A DNA stretch of 64,000 nt from Gemmatimonadota bacterium (GTDB lineage Bacteria; Latescibacterota; UBA2968; UBA8231). The notes beneath the pieces were generated by a model. The model saw only the letters and a list, made by a program, of their open reading frames with translations. It did not search any database and had not been told where the DNA came from. The stretch covers positions 1-64,000 of the forward strand of contig JABHFS010000024.1 in assembly GCA_018672475.1 (NCBI GenBank). The letters run 5' to 3'. Position 1 is the stretch's first letter, and each line of letters begins with the position of its first letter. The translations under genes were made by a program, and so were the position numbers. Shown here in pieces: positions 52,154 through 61,382 of the stretch.

Positions 52154-53890
52154 TCAATGCGAAAATGCTTTGAAAGGATTGGCTCCAGTTTCTATAATCG
52201 AGTGCGCGCCTTGCTGCTGCACAGCGATCATCCTATCGACGGGTAAATTGCGAAGAATAGTGGATGTTCCGTTGGGCCATATGATGTCGAGTTGGTCGAT
52301 TTCCTGAACGGTTCCGAGACCAAAATGTGCTGTTATATCGCTATGTGAGAGATAGCTGCCGGCTCCGCTCACATAGCGCCATTGGCTCTGATCTCCAGCC
52401 CGTAGATGGATGCGCGAACCAATGCCGTCGCGATTATCACCCGAGCAAAACAGGCGCACGGAAACCCAGTGGTTCGCCTGTCCCAATTCGTTGCGCAATA
52501 GCGTAGCACCATCGTTCAGTTCGGTTACAAATACATCTACATCACCATCGCTATCGTAGTCTCCGAAGGATGCACCGCGGCTCACCTTGTCTTGCAGGTG
52601 GGCTGCGATATCCACGGGCCTGAAACGCCCATTGCCGTGGTTCTCGAATAGCTGGTTGGGCTGTCGATAGTTAGAGCCGGTTTCGACTCGCTCTACTTGG
52701 GGGTAGACGTGCCCGTTGGCAACGAATAGATCTAGTAGCCCGTCGTTATTATAGTCGAAAAAACGAGTTCCCCAACCTATCAGATCTATGGTGGGGGCCG
52801 CGAGGCCAGCCGTGGTGGTGGCATCGCTAAAGCGCGTGCCGTCCTCATTGCGATATAGCGTGTTGGTTTCGGTGAAGAAATGGGTTACGTATATGTCCGG
52901 ATCGCCGTCATTGTCATAATCGCCGAAGTCTACACCCATGCCGGCTTCGGTGTCGCCGTCGCCGTTATAGGCTACGCCGGCTATCAATGCCACGTCGTCA
53001 AAGGTTCCATCCCCGTTGTTATGAAATAGCACATTCGGCGTTTCGTCATTGGCGACAAATAGGTCGGGTAAGCCATCGTGGTTGTAGTCTGCTGTGACCA
53101 CCCCGAGACCGTAATACCGATTGGCCTTTGATACACCAGACGGATCGGTGACATCGGTGTATTGTCCATGGCCTTCATTGCGGTACAGCACGTCGGCGGC
53201 TCCGACCAACCCCTTGGGACCGCAATAGACCTTGATGCCGCCGTAAAAGCTACAAAGCGCTGGTTTTTCGGGACGATTTAAAGCATCGAATACGACATAA
53301 TTGCTGACGTAGAGATCAAGGTCGCCGTCGAGGTCGAAATCGAAAAATGCAGCACTGGCACTGAACGCGTCTCCGCCTACGGCAGCTATCTGGGTATGGT
53401 CTGTGAAAGTATTGCCATTCCCCCCACCATTCATGTACAGTGTGTTAGAGCCGTAGTTGGACAGGTAGAGGTCGCGATACCCGTCATTATTTATGTCCCC
53501 TACGGCTACTCCGGTGCTCCAGCCCGCATGACCTGTGCCGCTGGCCACAGTGGCGTCGGTGAAGGTGCCTTCGCCCGTATTACGATATAGTACATTACCT
53601 GGTCCCGATTGTTCCAGATATGTTGAAAATGTTGAGCCATTGGCAATATAGAGATCGAGGTCGCCATCGTTATCGGCGTCAAAGAAGGCCGCGCCACTAC
53701 CGTGGGCTTCGAGGATAAAGCGTTTTTCAGGATCACCGCAGGTGTTGTAGTATGCGATCCCCGCTGCTGCGGTTTGGTCTGTAAAAGGGGGTTGCGCTGG
53801 ATGACTAGATGTCGCACAAAGTAGCAAGGCCATCAGCCCTATAAGCACTATACGCAATATTAGAGATGGGTGGGGCAGGCACCGATTCAT
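52154..53890 (-). CDS. secreted CRTAC1-like protein with FG-GAP repeats and ASPIC/UnbV domain
   Basis: 578 residues with a signal peptide (LRIVLIGLMALLLCATSSHPAQ). Then a chain of FG-GAP/VCBS calcium-binding loops: FFDADNDGDLDLYIANG, VGDINNDGYRDLYLSNY, FFDFDLDGDLDLYVSNY, TADYNHDGLPDLFVAND and others, forming a beta-propeller. The C-terminal ASPIC/UnbV module is ANHWVSVRLFCSGDNRDGIGSRIHLRAGDQSQWRYVSG with FGLGTVQEIDQLDIIWPNG. It starts in an ATGA overlap with the upstream TPR/FG-GAP gene. Adhesion or surface scaffold functions are inferred. Confidence 0.85.
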   Translation of the reverse strand: MNRCLPHPSLILRIVLIGLMALLLCATSSHPAQPPFTDQTAAAGIAYYNTCGDPEKRFILEAHGSGAAFFDADNDGDLDLYIANGSTFSTYLEQSGPGNVLYRNTGEGTFTDATVASGTGHAGWSTGVAVGDINNDGYRDLYLSNYGSNTLYMNGGGNGNTFTDHTQIAAVGGDAFSASAAFFDFDLDGDLDLYVSNYVVFDALNRPEKPALCSFYGGIKVYCGPKGLVGAADVLYRNEGHGQYTDVTDPSGVSKANRYYGLGVVTADYNHDGLPDLFVANDETPNVLFHNNGDGTFDDVALIAGVAYNGDGDTEAGMGVDFGDYDNDGDPDIYVTHFFTETNTLYRNEDGTRFSDATTTAGLAAPTIDLIGWGTRFFDYNNDGLLDLFVANGHVYPQVERVETGSNYRQPNQLFENHGNGRFRPVDIAAHLQDKVSRGASFGDYDSDGDVDVFVTELNDGATLLRNELGQANHWVSVRLFCSGDNRDGIGSRIHLRAGDQSQWRYVSGAGSYLSHSDITAHFGLGTVQEIDQLDIIWPNGTSTILRNLPVDRMIAVQQQGAHSIIETGANPFKAFSH

Positions 53891-56205
53891 TTCTGCTCCG
53901 GTTCGGTAATCCGAATGACTTGATTGGCATCAAAAGGACCATACTGCTCTTTGCGCCCCGAAGGCCACCGTATTTCGACGCGTTCGACCCGGTTACGGTT
54001 GCCGAGACCGAATTCCAGTGCGAAAGAATCGGTCGAACCAAAGCCGCCGCCACTATGAACCTGCGCGATTTGTGACCGATCACCGCTGTATATCCGGGCT
54101 TGAGCGCCGATGGCGTTGTGGTTCGGTGGGTGGCCTGTAAGGACGATGTGGATCCATTGGGCTTGAGTGCCCTCATTGCGATAAAGACTATTTTTCCACA
54201 GGTCACCCGGATAGTGGCCACCGTGGCCAACATAGAGATCGAGATCGCCATCGGCATCGTAGTCAGCAAAGGCTACACCATGTCCTTTGCCGAGATTGTC
54301 GACACCAGCGTCTGCGGCTACGTCGACGTAGCCGTCATTGCGGCGAACAAAAAGTGCATTCGGCTCGAAGCGTGGCATGATAGGCCCGCCGTTAGCTAGG
54401 TAAATGTCGATATTCCCATCGTTGTCTACGTCGCCGAATCCAGCGCCCATCGATCCAAAAGCGCGAGCGATCCCTAACTCCGCGGCATATTCGCGGAATG
54501 TGCTATTGTCTTCGTTGAGGTATAAGTACGATCTACTGCGATGCCCGCGACTACCGGTAGTCGCGGATGTGACGAAGTCTTCGTAGTAGGCCATCGCCGA
54601 GACGAAAAGATCAAGGTCGCCATCGTTGTCGCTGTCAAAGAAAAAAGGCACATAGCTGCCATTTATGGGGCGGCTGACACCGGTCGCTTCGGCGACATCG
54701 TTAAACTGCGTTCCGTCGTTGCGCAATAGTCGATTGGGATCGGCGACATTAGCGACGTAGAGATCGAGGTCGCCATTGCCGTCGTAATCTCCGAAAGCTA
54801 CTCCGAGCGAATTGCTACCGTCTGCTGCGGCTCGAAGCACTGCTTGATCTGCGAAGCTACCCTTACCGTCGTTGATATAAAGTTTGTTTGCAGCACCGCT
54901 ACCGGTTATACCGTCGGCGACATAAAGGTCGAGCCATCCATCGCCATCGACATCTCCCCAAGCGGCAGTAAAACTATCGTCCGGGTCATCCACTCCGGCC
55001 GCAGTCGCTACGTCCACAAAGTGACCCGTTCCGTCATTGTTGTATAGCGAATTGGTCGCTGCCCCTTCCCAGGCATCTCTCGTAACATAAAGGTCGATGT
55101 CGCCATCGCCATCATAGTCGGCGGATACGGCCGCCCAGCCGCCGCGCGCGTCGTTAAGGCCAGCGGCACTCGCGGTGGACAGGAAACGATCGTTGCGGGC
55201 AAGAAATAAGCCATGTTGGGTCTGAATACCAACCGAGAACAAGTCCAAATCTCCGTCTCCATTAAAGTCGGCCCACGCGACGCCACGCCCGCGATCGAGC
55301 TTAGCCACCCCTACGTGCTCAGCTATATCTGTGAATTGGTTCGGTGCCTTTGCCGCTACGGGTAGCGAAGCTATCCTATAGCGCGGCTCCAAATTTCCAG
55401 GATATACTCCATGTTGGGCGAGATACGCTACCCGTAGATTCCACAACCTAACCGGGAGAAGCGGTGAAGCGGCGGGCAATGAGTTGATGGCTGTTTTGTA
55501 GGCCGTCACGGCCTCGGCGTACGACCCTTGCCAGTGCAGGGCAGTACCGAGCAGAAATGTCAGGTGTGGATCGTTCGGTTTACTCTTTAGTAGCATCTTG
55601 AAATCGCGGCTGGCATCAGCAAAAAGACCTAATCGCAGACGGGAGGCGGCTGCCCCAGCCTGGGCACGCTGCAAGCTTGGATCTACGGTAAGGACAGCCT
55701 CATACTGCTCTAACGCACGCTGGGGGCTCGGAGGAGCGTCTGTCATCAGTAGATCTGCGTAGGCCATGCAGGCAGGGGTGAAGGCCGGAAATTGTCCGAC
55801 GATTTCCTCCAGCATGGCGCGTGCCTCGTCATCGCGACGGAGCATACGATAGACCAGTGCTAACTGGAATGGAGCCTCAACGCGGCGCGCTTGTGCTCGC
55901 ATGGCTCGTTGTAGTTGGGGGATGGCTGCATGCAAGGCGCGCTTGCGAATATTGATCTCAGCCAACCCGAGTAGCGCCATATATTCGCTCGAATCGGCCT
56001 TGACTATTTGGGCAAATAAGACGCCTGCTGAATCTAAATTAGAGCGGCCAACTAGAATCTCGGCTCGCTTATACAACTCGGCGATAGGTGTCGGATCTAT
56101 GCGTGGTGTGGGATTTTCAACTGCGCAGGCTATAAGGGCGATTACGAAAAAAAACTGAATAAATGCACGGCCTTGTTGAGGTCGGGAGAGTATTGGGTCA
56201 CTCAA
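53887..56205 (-). CDS. TPR plus FG-GAP plus ASPIC/UnbV fusion protein
   Basis: 772 residues. N-terminal lipoprotein-like or signal segment (AFIQFFFVIALIACAVENP), then about six TPR units (residues 40-260), then FG-GAP loops (WADFNGDGDLDLFSVG, SADYDGDGDIDLYVTRD, WGDVDGDGWLDLYVADG, FFDSDNDGDLDLFVSAM, FGDVDNDGNIDIYLANG), and a C-terminal ASPIC/UnbV module (AQWIHIVLTGHPPNHNAIGAQARI...SFALEFGLGNRNRVERVEIRWPSG). The TPR and propeller in one chain link a scaffold with a secreted beta-propeller. It overlaps both neighbours by 8 and 4 bases, so it is tightly coupled to them. Confidence 0.85.
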   Translation of the reverse strand: MSDPILSRPQQGRAFIQFFFVIALIACAVENPTPRIDPTPIAELYKRAEILVGRSNLDSAGVLFAQIVKADSSEYMALLGLAEINIRKRALHAAIPQLQRAMRAQARRVEAPFQLALVYRMLRRDDEARAMLEEIVGQFPAFTPACMAYADLLMTDAPPSPQRALEQYEAVLTVDPSLQRAQAGAAASRLRLGLFADASRDFKMLLKSKPNDPHLTFLLGTALHWQGSYAEAVTAYKTAINSLPAASPLLPVRLWNLRVAYLAQHGVYPGNLEPRYRIASLPVAAKAPNQFTDIAEHVGVAKLDRGRGVAWADFNGDGDLDLFSVGIQTQHGLFLARNDRFLSTASAAGLNDARGGWAAVSADYDGDGDIDLYVTRDAWEGAATNSLYNNDGTGHFVDVATAAGVDDPDDSFTAAWGDVDGDGWLDLYVADGITGSGAANKLYINDGKGSFADQAVLRAAADGSNSLGVAFGDYDGNGDLDLYVANVADPNRLLRNDGTQFNDVAEATGVSRPINGSYVPFFFDSDNDGDLDLFVSAMAYYEDFVTSATTGSRGHRSRSYLYLNEDNSTFREYAAELGIARAFGSMGAGFGDVDNDGNIDIYLANGGPIMPRFEPNALFVRRNDGYVDVAADAGVDNLGKGHGVAFADYDADGDLDLYVGHGGHYPGDLWKNSLYRNEGTQAQWIHIVLTGHPPNHNAIGAQARIYSGDRSQIAQVHSGGGFGSTDSFALEFGLGNRNRVERVEIRWPSGRKEQYGPFDANQVIRITEPEQK

Positions 56206-57067
56206 TTATATAATCCACACCAGTCAACTCTTGCAAGGCCGAACGGGCTGCATCGACATCGGCTCCTTCGTAGCGCTCCTTCATCAAAGCAACGAGTGCT
56301 TCGACCGCTGTCGTATCAGAGAGGAGAGCAAGTCCCCGCGCTGCCTCGGTTCTGACCCAGATACTGTTGTCTGCAAGCATGCGCCGAAGCGGTAGGCGTG
56401 CTGCGGCTAATTGGTGGTTGGCAGCGACTTGTACCGCGATGTAGCGAACCTTTTCATCGGGGTCTTTTATAGCGGCTATCACCGTCGGTATGGCGCTACC
56501 TGTCCAGATACGGCCGAGTGCTGCAATGGCGCTCTGCCGTACGCTCGCGATACTGTCGCCGAGGGCTGAGCAAAGTGACTTGACTACGCTGGTATCGCGA
56601 AAAGTCGGTAGCCCCTCTGCTGCGATCGCCCGTAATTCCGCATGTGGATTGTGCCGTAGAATATGTAGAAGCGTGTCCTTCATGGTCGGCACGTGAATTT
56701 TACTCAGTGCTAGAATCGCGTTTTTGCGCACATGCAGATTGGCGTCGTGAGTCAAGGCAAGGAGAACTGGAGCTGAACGAGGATTGCCGATGCGACCTAG
56801 AATCTGTGCACTGATATAGCGAAGTCTATCAGAGCCCGGAGTCAAAGCCCGATGGATGGGTTCGACAGCGGCATTGCCTTGGTTGACTAGTGCATAGGCC
56901 GCTTTGCGCCGTATGTCGGATACTGGATTGGAAAGGTCCTCAATCATAGACTCGGGATCTCTGGTGCTGCATCCCGATATCAAGGTGCAACTGAGCATGA
57001 AGACAACGACGGCGCTAGGTGAGAGCAATCTGTGGATAATTCCCCGGAGAGATTCTAACACCGACAT
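56198..57067 (-). CDS. HEAT-repeat lipoprotein
   Basis: About 289 residues. The signal SAVVVFMLSCTLISGCST ends in a lipobox with Cys. The rest is HEAT/PBS-type repeats: SNPVSDIRRKAAYALVNQGN, TPGSDRLRYISAQILGRIGN, THDANLHVRKNAILALSKIH, RHNPHAELRAIAAEGLPTFR, GDSIASVRQSAIAALGRIWT, KDPDEKVRYIAVQVAANHQL. The last repeats end in RSALQELTGVDYIIE. It is a membrane-anchored scaffold on the outer side of a membrane. Its stop overlaps the next gene by 8 bases. Confidence 0.85.
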   Translation of the reverse strand: MSVLESLRGIIHRLLSPSAVVVFMLSCTLISGCSTRDPESMIEDLSNPVSDIRRKAAYALVNQGNAAVEPIHRALTPGSDRLRYISAQILGRIGNPRSAPVLLALTHDANLHVRKNAILALSKIHVPTMKDTLLHILRHNPHAELRAIAAEGLPTFRDTSVVKSLCSALGDSIASVRQSAIAALGRIWTGSAIPTVIAAIKDPDEKVRYIAVQVAANHQLAAARLPLRRMLADNSIWVRTEAARGLALLSDTTAVEALVALMKERYEGADVDAARSALQELTGVDYIIE

Positions 57068-57178
57068 TCTCCGATCACTAGAAACGGAGTGAATGAGGCT
57101 AAAAAGAGACAAGTTGTTCTGTCTAACTGTGCAACCTGAAGCGAAGAGTAGTGTGAATAGACCTGTTTAGAGCGCAGG

Positions 57179-58360
57179 TCAATTGACCATCTGCATGAGG
57201 CGCTGTGTCATCGATCCCTCTTGAGTGAGCGCGTATACGATTACGTTGATAGCCATCTGCATCTGGCGAAGTTTATCTTGGCCGCTTGCCGATCCTGTGA
57301 ATCCAAGGCCTAAGCTGAAATTTATGCCGACCAAGCGCCCCTTTATGAAGTGGCCTGTCGTGTATTGCCAAGCGTTCTGATTCTTGTTGGAACTGACACC
57401 ACGCGTCGAGGTCGGAGCGCCTCCCTTGAAATCAAAGTACGAACTAAAAACCGGGTGATCGTCCGGCAGCCTTTCAGACCAAAAATCCCGCCCTTCGACT
57501 AATCCGGCATATTTCTCCAGACCTTCGTGTACAAAGCCAATACCACCGAAGATGAAACCGCCGGAGGTGAGATAACGAGTCATCTGCTCTAACTCGCTCT
57601 CGTTGGGAGAGCCCGAGGGTAGAATGATTGGAATTTCCAGTAGGCGCTCGTCATCATAGGTTATGCTGCCCATAAAATCGGCGTTAATACCGGTGTATTC
57701 GTTAAGGCCGTTGACGAGGAAACGCAACCCGTTCGTTGCACCAGTCGTTGTGCCCGAGGCCAATGCGCTGGCCGAGACGACTCGGGCAAAGTTAATAAAT
57801 CCTTTTATCGCCTGCGGGTCGCCTGGATCTTGGACGAGCATCGCCCGGTAACGGCCGGTATCCATGCTATTGACGTCGAGCATTTCTAAAGCCATGTCAA
57901 TTTTATTGTCGGGCTGCCGGGTACCACTTAGATCCACAGCATCAATGTTTGGTGTCAACTCGATGCTATCGACTTGATCCGTTCGTGCGACGTTCATTGT
58001 CGGACCGGAAGTCACGTTTAGAGCAGAAACAGTGCTGAAGCTCGCAGTAGCTTTGACTTGGTCCATACGGGCCCGAGTGATCATCGATTGCCGTTGAATC
58101 ATCTGGCGCTTCGGTTTGGGAACCTTGCGTAGTTCCAAGGGCTTGGTCAATCGTGGTTCGCGTTTGATGAATTTAGTGCTCATCGGTCGGGGAGATGTTT
58201 CGACTGCCTCGTCTAACGGGTTGATAATAATCGCACCCAAATGCACGATGACTGCGAGGATGAGTGACAGCAGCAGATATTTGTGCAGTTCGCGTAGAAG
58301 AATGCTTGGATCGAAAGAGGAGATCTGTGAGGCAAAACGAGATGGTGTAGGCGTACTCAT
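57179..58360 (-). CDS. membrane-anchored DUF4159 protein with TonB-like N-terminus
   Basis: 393 residues. One membrane helix (LHKYLLLSLILAVIVHLGAIIINPL) follows a short cytoplasmic tail; then a basic, proline-containing stretch (KPLELRKVPKPKRQMIQRQS) as in TonB proteins. The C-terminal domain is DUF4159: LEQMTRYLTSGGFIFGGIGFVHEG, LPDDHPVFSSYFDFKGGAP, FIKGRLVGINFSLGLGF, MAINVIVYALTQEGSMTQR. DUF4159 is found in several phyla with unknown function, often near MoxR/BatA genes; none is here. It follows the FlgT-like gene with a 3-base gap. Confidence 0.8.
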   Translation of the reverse strand: MSTPTPSRFASQISSFDPSILLRELHKYLLLSLILAVIVHLGAIIINPLDEAVETSPRPMSTKFIKREPRLTKPLELRKVPKPKRQMIQRQSMITRARMDQVKATASFSTVSALNVTSGPTMNVARTDQVDSIELTPNIDAVDLSGTRQPDNKIDMALEMLDVNSMDTGRYRAMLVQDPGDPQAIKGFINFARVVSASALASGTTTGATNGLRFLVNGLNEYTGINADFMGSITYDDERLLEIPIILPSGSPNESELEQMTRYLTSGGFIFGGIGFVHEGLEKYAGLVEGRDFWSERLPDDHPVFSSYFDFKGGAPTSTRGVSSNKNQNAWQYTTGHFIKGRLVGINFSLGLGFTGSASGQDKLRQMQMAINVIVYALTQEGSMTQRLMQMVN

Positions 58361-58363
58361 TAT

Positions 58364-59410
58364 TTAATCCTTATTAGATGCATCTTTTGGTGGCCGTTGC
58401 CGCGATATGACTTGGTCTCCAACATCAATCGTACCGCCGCGTTTACGGACGGAGCGTTCGAGCTTGCGCACGCGCCCTACAGAAGATGCCGAATCTACAG
58501 ATACGATTTCGATCTGCCCTATTTTCGAGCCGGATTTCCCGGAGCGAAAAACCTCAAGTCTCATCTTGTTGCGAATGCCAACGTCAATGCCAAGGTCGAG
58601 TTGGAACATTGGACGCAGCTTCTCGTCGAGGCCAGCCTGAGAAACTATCGATCCAGACAAGGGCAGATTAGCATCAATCTCCGGAATCAGGTCTGCTACC
58701 ATCTTTTGAAGCATAGCGTTCGCTGAGATCAAATCCTCATCGGCGTTGCTTATGTACCACCGATCTGCTGCCGACAACATACGCAAGGCACTAGGCCGTC
58801 TGCCCCGCTGGCGCAAAATCGGCACCGCGTAGTCGCGTATTAATTCCGGAGGGGTGTATCCCGGGTACTTCTCTAGATTGTAAATAAAACGACCATTATG
58901 TGCCAGCATTATGCTACTGTCATGCAAGGTCGACCAGATCGTTTTATTGCTCTCTTCACTGACCAGATGTGCTTCTATCGCACCGCTTAGCACTGGAAGT
59001 GCGATCATTTCGTGCATTATCGGTTCCCGCGCGATTTGGCTGAGTTCGTCTCGTGTTTGGTACCTTCCCCTATTGCGAAATATTTTGCTGAATCGGCGAA
59101 GGCGAAGCCGTAACGTAAATGTTGCCCCATCTGTCTCCCGAGTTTGTCGCCATGGCATGTCCACAACGCGGTCGCCATTTTGGTCGGTCAAGGCAACTCT
59201 ATCGATTCGCTTGAGCTCTTGACGCAGAACATATTCGATGTCCGCTAATGCGCTTTTGTGAAACGATTCGAGATGTTCCCAGTGATCGGCTGGATTGCTC
59301 TGATCGCTGATATCAAAGGCTAAGCTAATCACGTCGGAACTTTGGGCACTTGCACAAGTGCCCAGCAAGTGCCCAATTACCAAAGCCCAACTAAGCTTAT
59401 CGGCTTTCAT
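58364..59410 (-). CDS. secreted protein with FlgT-C-like end
   Basis: About 348 residues with a signal peptide (LSWALVIGHLLGTCASA). The body is not recognised: SFHKSALADIEYVLRQELKR, a basic stretch FTLRLRLRRFSKIFRNRGRY, and DADRWYIS-type helices. The C-terminal 90 residues, FQLDLGIDVGIRNKMRLEVFRSGKSG, SKIGQIEIVSVDSASSVGRV and GGTIDVGDQVIS, follow the pattern of the FlgT C-terminal domain ('D-x-G-x-x-x-G-x-K... I-x-V-x-S... I-x-x-G-D'). It is the first gene of the five-gene minus-strand set. Confidence 0.6.
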   Translation of the reverse strand: MKADKLSWALVIGHLLGTCASAQSSDVISLAFDISDQSNPADHWEHLESFHKSALADIEYVLRQELKRIDRVALTDQNGDRVVDMPWRQTRETDGATFTLRLRLRRFSKIFRNRGRYQTRDELSQIAREPIMHEMIALPVLSGAIEAHLVSEESNKTIWSTLHDSSIMLAHNGRFIYNLEKYPGYTPPELIRDYAVPILRQRGRRPSALRMLSAADRWYISNADEDLISANAMLQKMVADLIPEIDANLPLSGSIVSQAGLDEKLRPMFQLDLGIDVGIRNKMRLEVFRSGKSGSKIGQIEIVSVDSASSVGRVRKLERSVRKRGGTIDVGDQVISRQRPPKDASNKD

Positions 59411-59431
59411 TCTAAAGCACCAACTAAACAA

Positions 59432-59863
59432 TATTGTGAATATTTTTCTTAAGTTGTTGATAAATAGGGACTTACGTAGACTGTCATTGAAACATGTAAC
59501 CTATTGATAAGTAAGCATTTACGAATTACTACATTATACAAATTCACTCAAAATGGAAAAAGTGTCCACAGTATTGACTAAAGTCGGGTGCGTTTTACAA
59601 AACTTGGCCGCACGGTTCAATCACTCTATAGCCCGTTGATATTTGCCAACGGTTTTAAAAGCACTTTTAGTAATTTCAATAATCTTTGCGTTAGCACTAT
59701 GTGTCCAATTATAAAGATTCTCTCCTCCCCATCCAACGATTTTTTTCAATTTCTTAGCCAGCGAGACGAGTATAAATGGGAAACTTAACATTTTTGACAT
59801 TTCTTTAGGAGGGGACACAAATGTCCAAGACAGGCGACTGTATCCAAGACAGGCAACTAGCGT
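59432..59863. other. AT-rich intergenic stretch with short tandem repeat
   Basis: This stretch is clearly more AT-rich than its surroundings. Near 59822-59860 the unit TCCAAGACAGGC occurs twice, 19 bases apart, and a GGACA-CAAA-TGTCC palindrome is at 59813-59826. A short minus-strand frame lies within it (see separate entry). Confidence 0.5.
59621..59818 (-). CDS. short AT-rich frame, uncertain
   Basis: A 65-codon frame starting at GTG: SPPKEMSKMLSFPFILVSLA...KKLKKIVGWGGENLYNWTH. It has a hydrophobic then basic stretch and AT-rich codons unlike the neighbours. No ribosome-binding site and no recognised family. It could be a small acquired gene, the end of a truncated one, or chance. Confidence 0.2.
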   Translation of the reverse strand: MSPPKEMSKMLSFPFILVSLAKKLKKIVGWGGENLYNWTHSANAKIIEITKSAFKTVGKYQRAIE

Positions 59864-59995
59864 TGTCGCGTATTAAGCTGAATTTTGCTCGTAAAATACT
59901 GAAAAATCTGGCATTTGCAGAGATTTAGTTTGCCAATTTTCTCAAGTCGCTGTTTTTATGCGGTTTAAGTAGTATTTTCCGCTTATAGCGCGACA
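59864..59995 (+). repeat. MITE-like element, copy 2 (132 bp, terminal inverted repeats)
   Basis: Same unit as at 36251-36381, in the same orientation relative to the downstream gene, with the same terminal inverted repeats TGTCGCG...CGCGACA. The first 44 bases are identical to copy 1, as is the block AAGTCGCTGTTTTTAT. It ends 228 bases before a secreted-protein gene. Confidence 0.85.
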
Positions 59996-60081
59996 TGTCT
60001 ACTTATCTTACGTGCTCGTTATGTCACAATATGGGTACAAAAATAGTGTAGCCAATTGGTTAGTTATAACGGGTAAAAATC

Positions 60082-60108
60082 TTGACAACCGCCTAGAGCA
60101 TTTATAGC
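60082..60108 (+). promoter_or_regulatory. candidate promoter for the CBM9-like secreted protein
   Basis: TTGACA (60082-60087), 15-base spacer, TATAGC (60103-60108), about 115 bases before the ATG. Spacing is short. A leader hairpin (ATTGAAACCC with GGGTTTTCAAT, about 60173-60200) lies before the AGGAG. Confidence 0.3.
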
Positions 60109-60223
60109 TTTGTGTGCGGTAGTATTTATCGCATGACTTCGGCGGTCCGGTTGGTTCGGATTACTGTAGATCATTGAAACCCAATAGATGGGTTTTCAAT
60201 TCCAATCCATAGGAGATTACGGA

Positions 60224-61156
60224 ATGAAAAAGATATTAATGGTGGGAGCCTCGGTATTAGCCGTTGCCAGCGCCAGTTTTGCCCAGGGCGATCGTGTTTT
60301 TGATCTCCCGATGTTAACCCAAGCCCCAGTGCTTGATGGCGTTATTGACGGAGATGAGTGGGCTGGTTCGTTAGAGCTCGGATGCTCGCCGTCGCAAGTC
60401 CAAGCTGATGGTGCCGAATATGGCTGGCGTGACATTGAGGCTCAGCAGAGCGAAGTCAGTGTCAATCAGCTTGCTCAATCGGACGGTGAAGATGCAGCGA
60501 TCGCGCGTACTGACGCCGATTTTAATTCGCGCATCTGGCAGGCTTGGAACGAAGATGGTTTGTGGGTCGCTACTGCTGTGGCAGATAACGCCCACGACGT
60601 CGAGGGCGGTGAGAATGGTTGGGCTTGGTGGGAGCGCGACAGCCTCTCGCTATATGTTGACCTGGTCAACGAAAAAGAAGAGGCCGTGCTGAACGGCGAG
60701 TATACTGCGTTGAACATCATCAACTTCCAGGCGCGTCCCCTCGAATCTAGCCCTTACACTGTTTCTTGGGCTCGTACCGTAGAGGGCGCACGCTCGGATG
60801 ACGACGGTAATGATCCCGATCTCATCGACGGCTTTCTGAACGGTTACCGTGATGCTGGTGACGAGTTTGGTGGCGAGGCCGATTACGTCATTGAAATGTT
60901 CAGCCCGTGGGAGAATTTGATGCGCTTCAACCTCCCGGCCGCGCCGACGGTAGGTACTGAGATGGGCTTCTCTTGGTTGCCGCCCGACCCGGATGGTGAT
61001 GACGGTTATGGTGGACAGTTGCAATGCTGGGGATGGGCCGATGACCCGTCTAATTTCTCGACTTGGGTCTTCTCTGATATGCCTGCCGGTCCTTCCGGCG
61101 GCTCGACGGCCGTCGAGGATGATTCTTGGGGCCGCGTTAAGAGCACCTTCCAGTAG
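60224..61156 (+). CDS. secreted CBM9-like sugar-binding protein
   Basis: About 310 residues. MKKILMVGASVLAVASASFAQ is a signal peptide and fixes the start at 60224 (AGGAG eight bases before). The mature protein begins DRVFDLPMLTQAPVLDGVIDGDEWAGSLEL, the classic 'P-x-L-D-G-x-x-D-x-x-W' opening of CBM9-like domains, then NEDGLWVATAVADN, WWERDSLSLYVDLVNEKEE, and YVIEMFSPWENLMRF. Such domains bind sugars outside the cell. It is flanked by the MITE-like element upstream and a long double hairpin downstream. Confidence 0.8.
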   Translation: MKKILMVGASVLAVASASFAQGDRVFDLPMLTQAPVLDGVIDGDEWAGSLELGCSPSQVQADGAEYGWRDIEAQQSEVSVNQLAQSDGEDAAIARTDADFNSRIWQAWNEDGLWVATAVADNAHDVEGGENGWAWWERDSLSLYVDLVNEKEEAVLNGEYTALNIINFQARPLESSPYTVSWARTVEGARSDDDGNDPDLIDGFLNGYRDAGDEFGGEADYVIEMFSPWENLMRFNLPAAPTVGTEMGFSWLPPDPDGDDGYGGQLQCWGWADDPSNFSTWVFSDMPAGPSGGSTAVEDDSWGRVKSTFQ

Positions 61157-61176
61157 GGTATCTTTACCGCACCAAT

Positions 61177-61264
61177 TATATTGGCCTGCAGTTTAAATCG
61201 CAGGCCAATATAGGATTGGGTTTCCATGTCAGGAGTGCTATTCAGCGCTCTTGATATGGAAACC
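61177..61264 (+). terminator. double hairpin after the CBM9-like gene
   Basis: Hairpin 1 is a perfect 13-bp stem (61177-61189 with 61200-61212). Hairpin 2 has a stem of about 21 bp with several G:U pairs (61219-61239 with 61244-61264), followed by ATTATTATAT. The second can act as a terminator; the first could stabilise the 3' end. Confidence 0.6.
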
Positions 61265-61382
61265 ATTATTATATGGGTTTCAAGGCGCATTGTTCTTTTG
61301 CTGCTGTAACGTGAAACACGATGTTGTTCCTATGCAGCAGGCAGATAGCATCGTGTGATTATAGGCGAGCCTCGGGGGGCGG

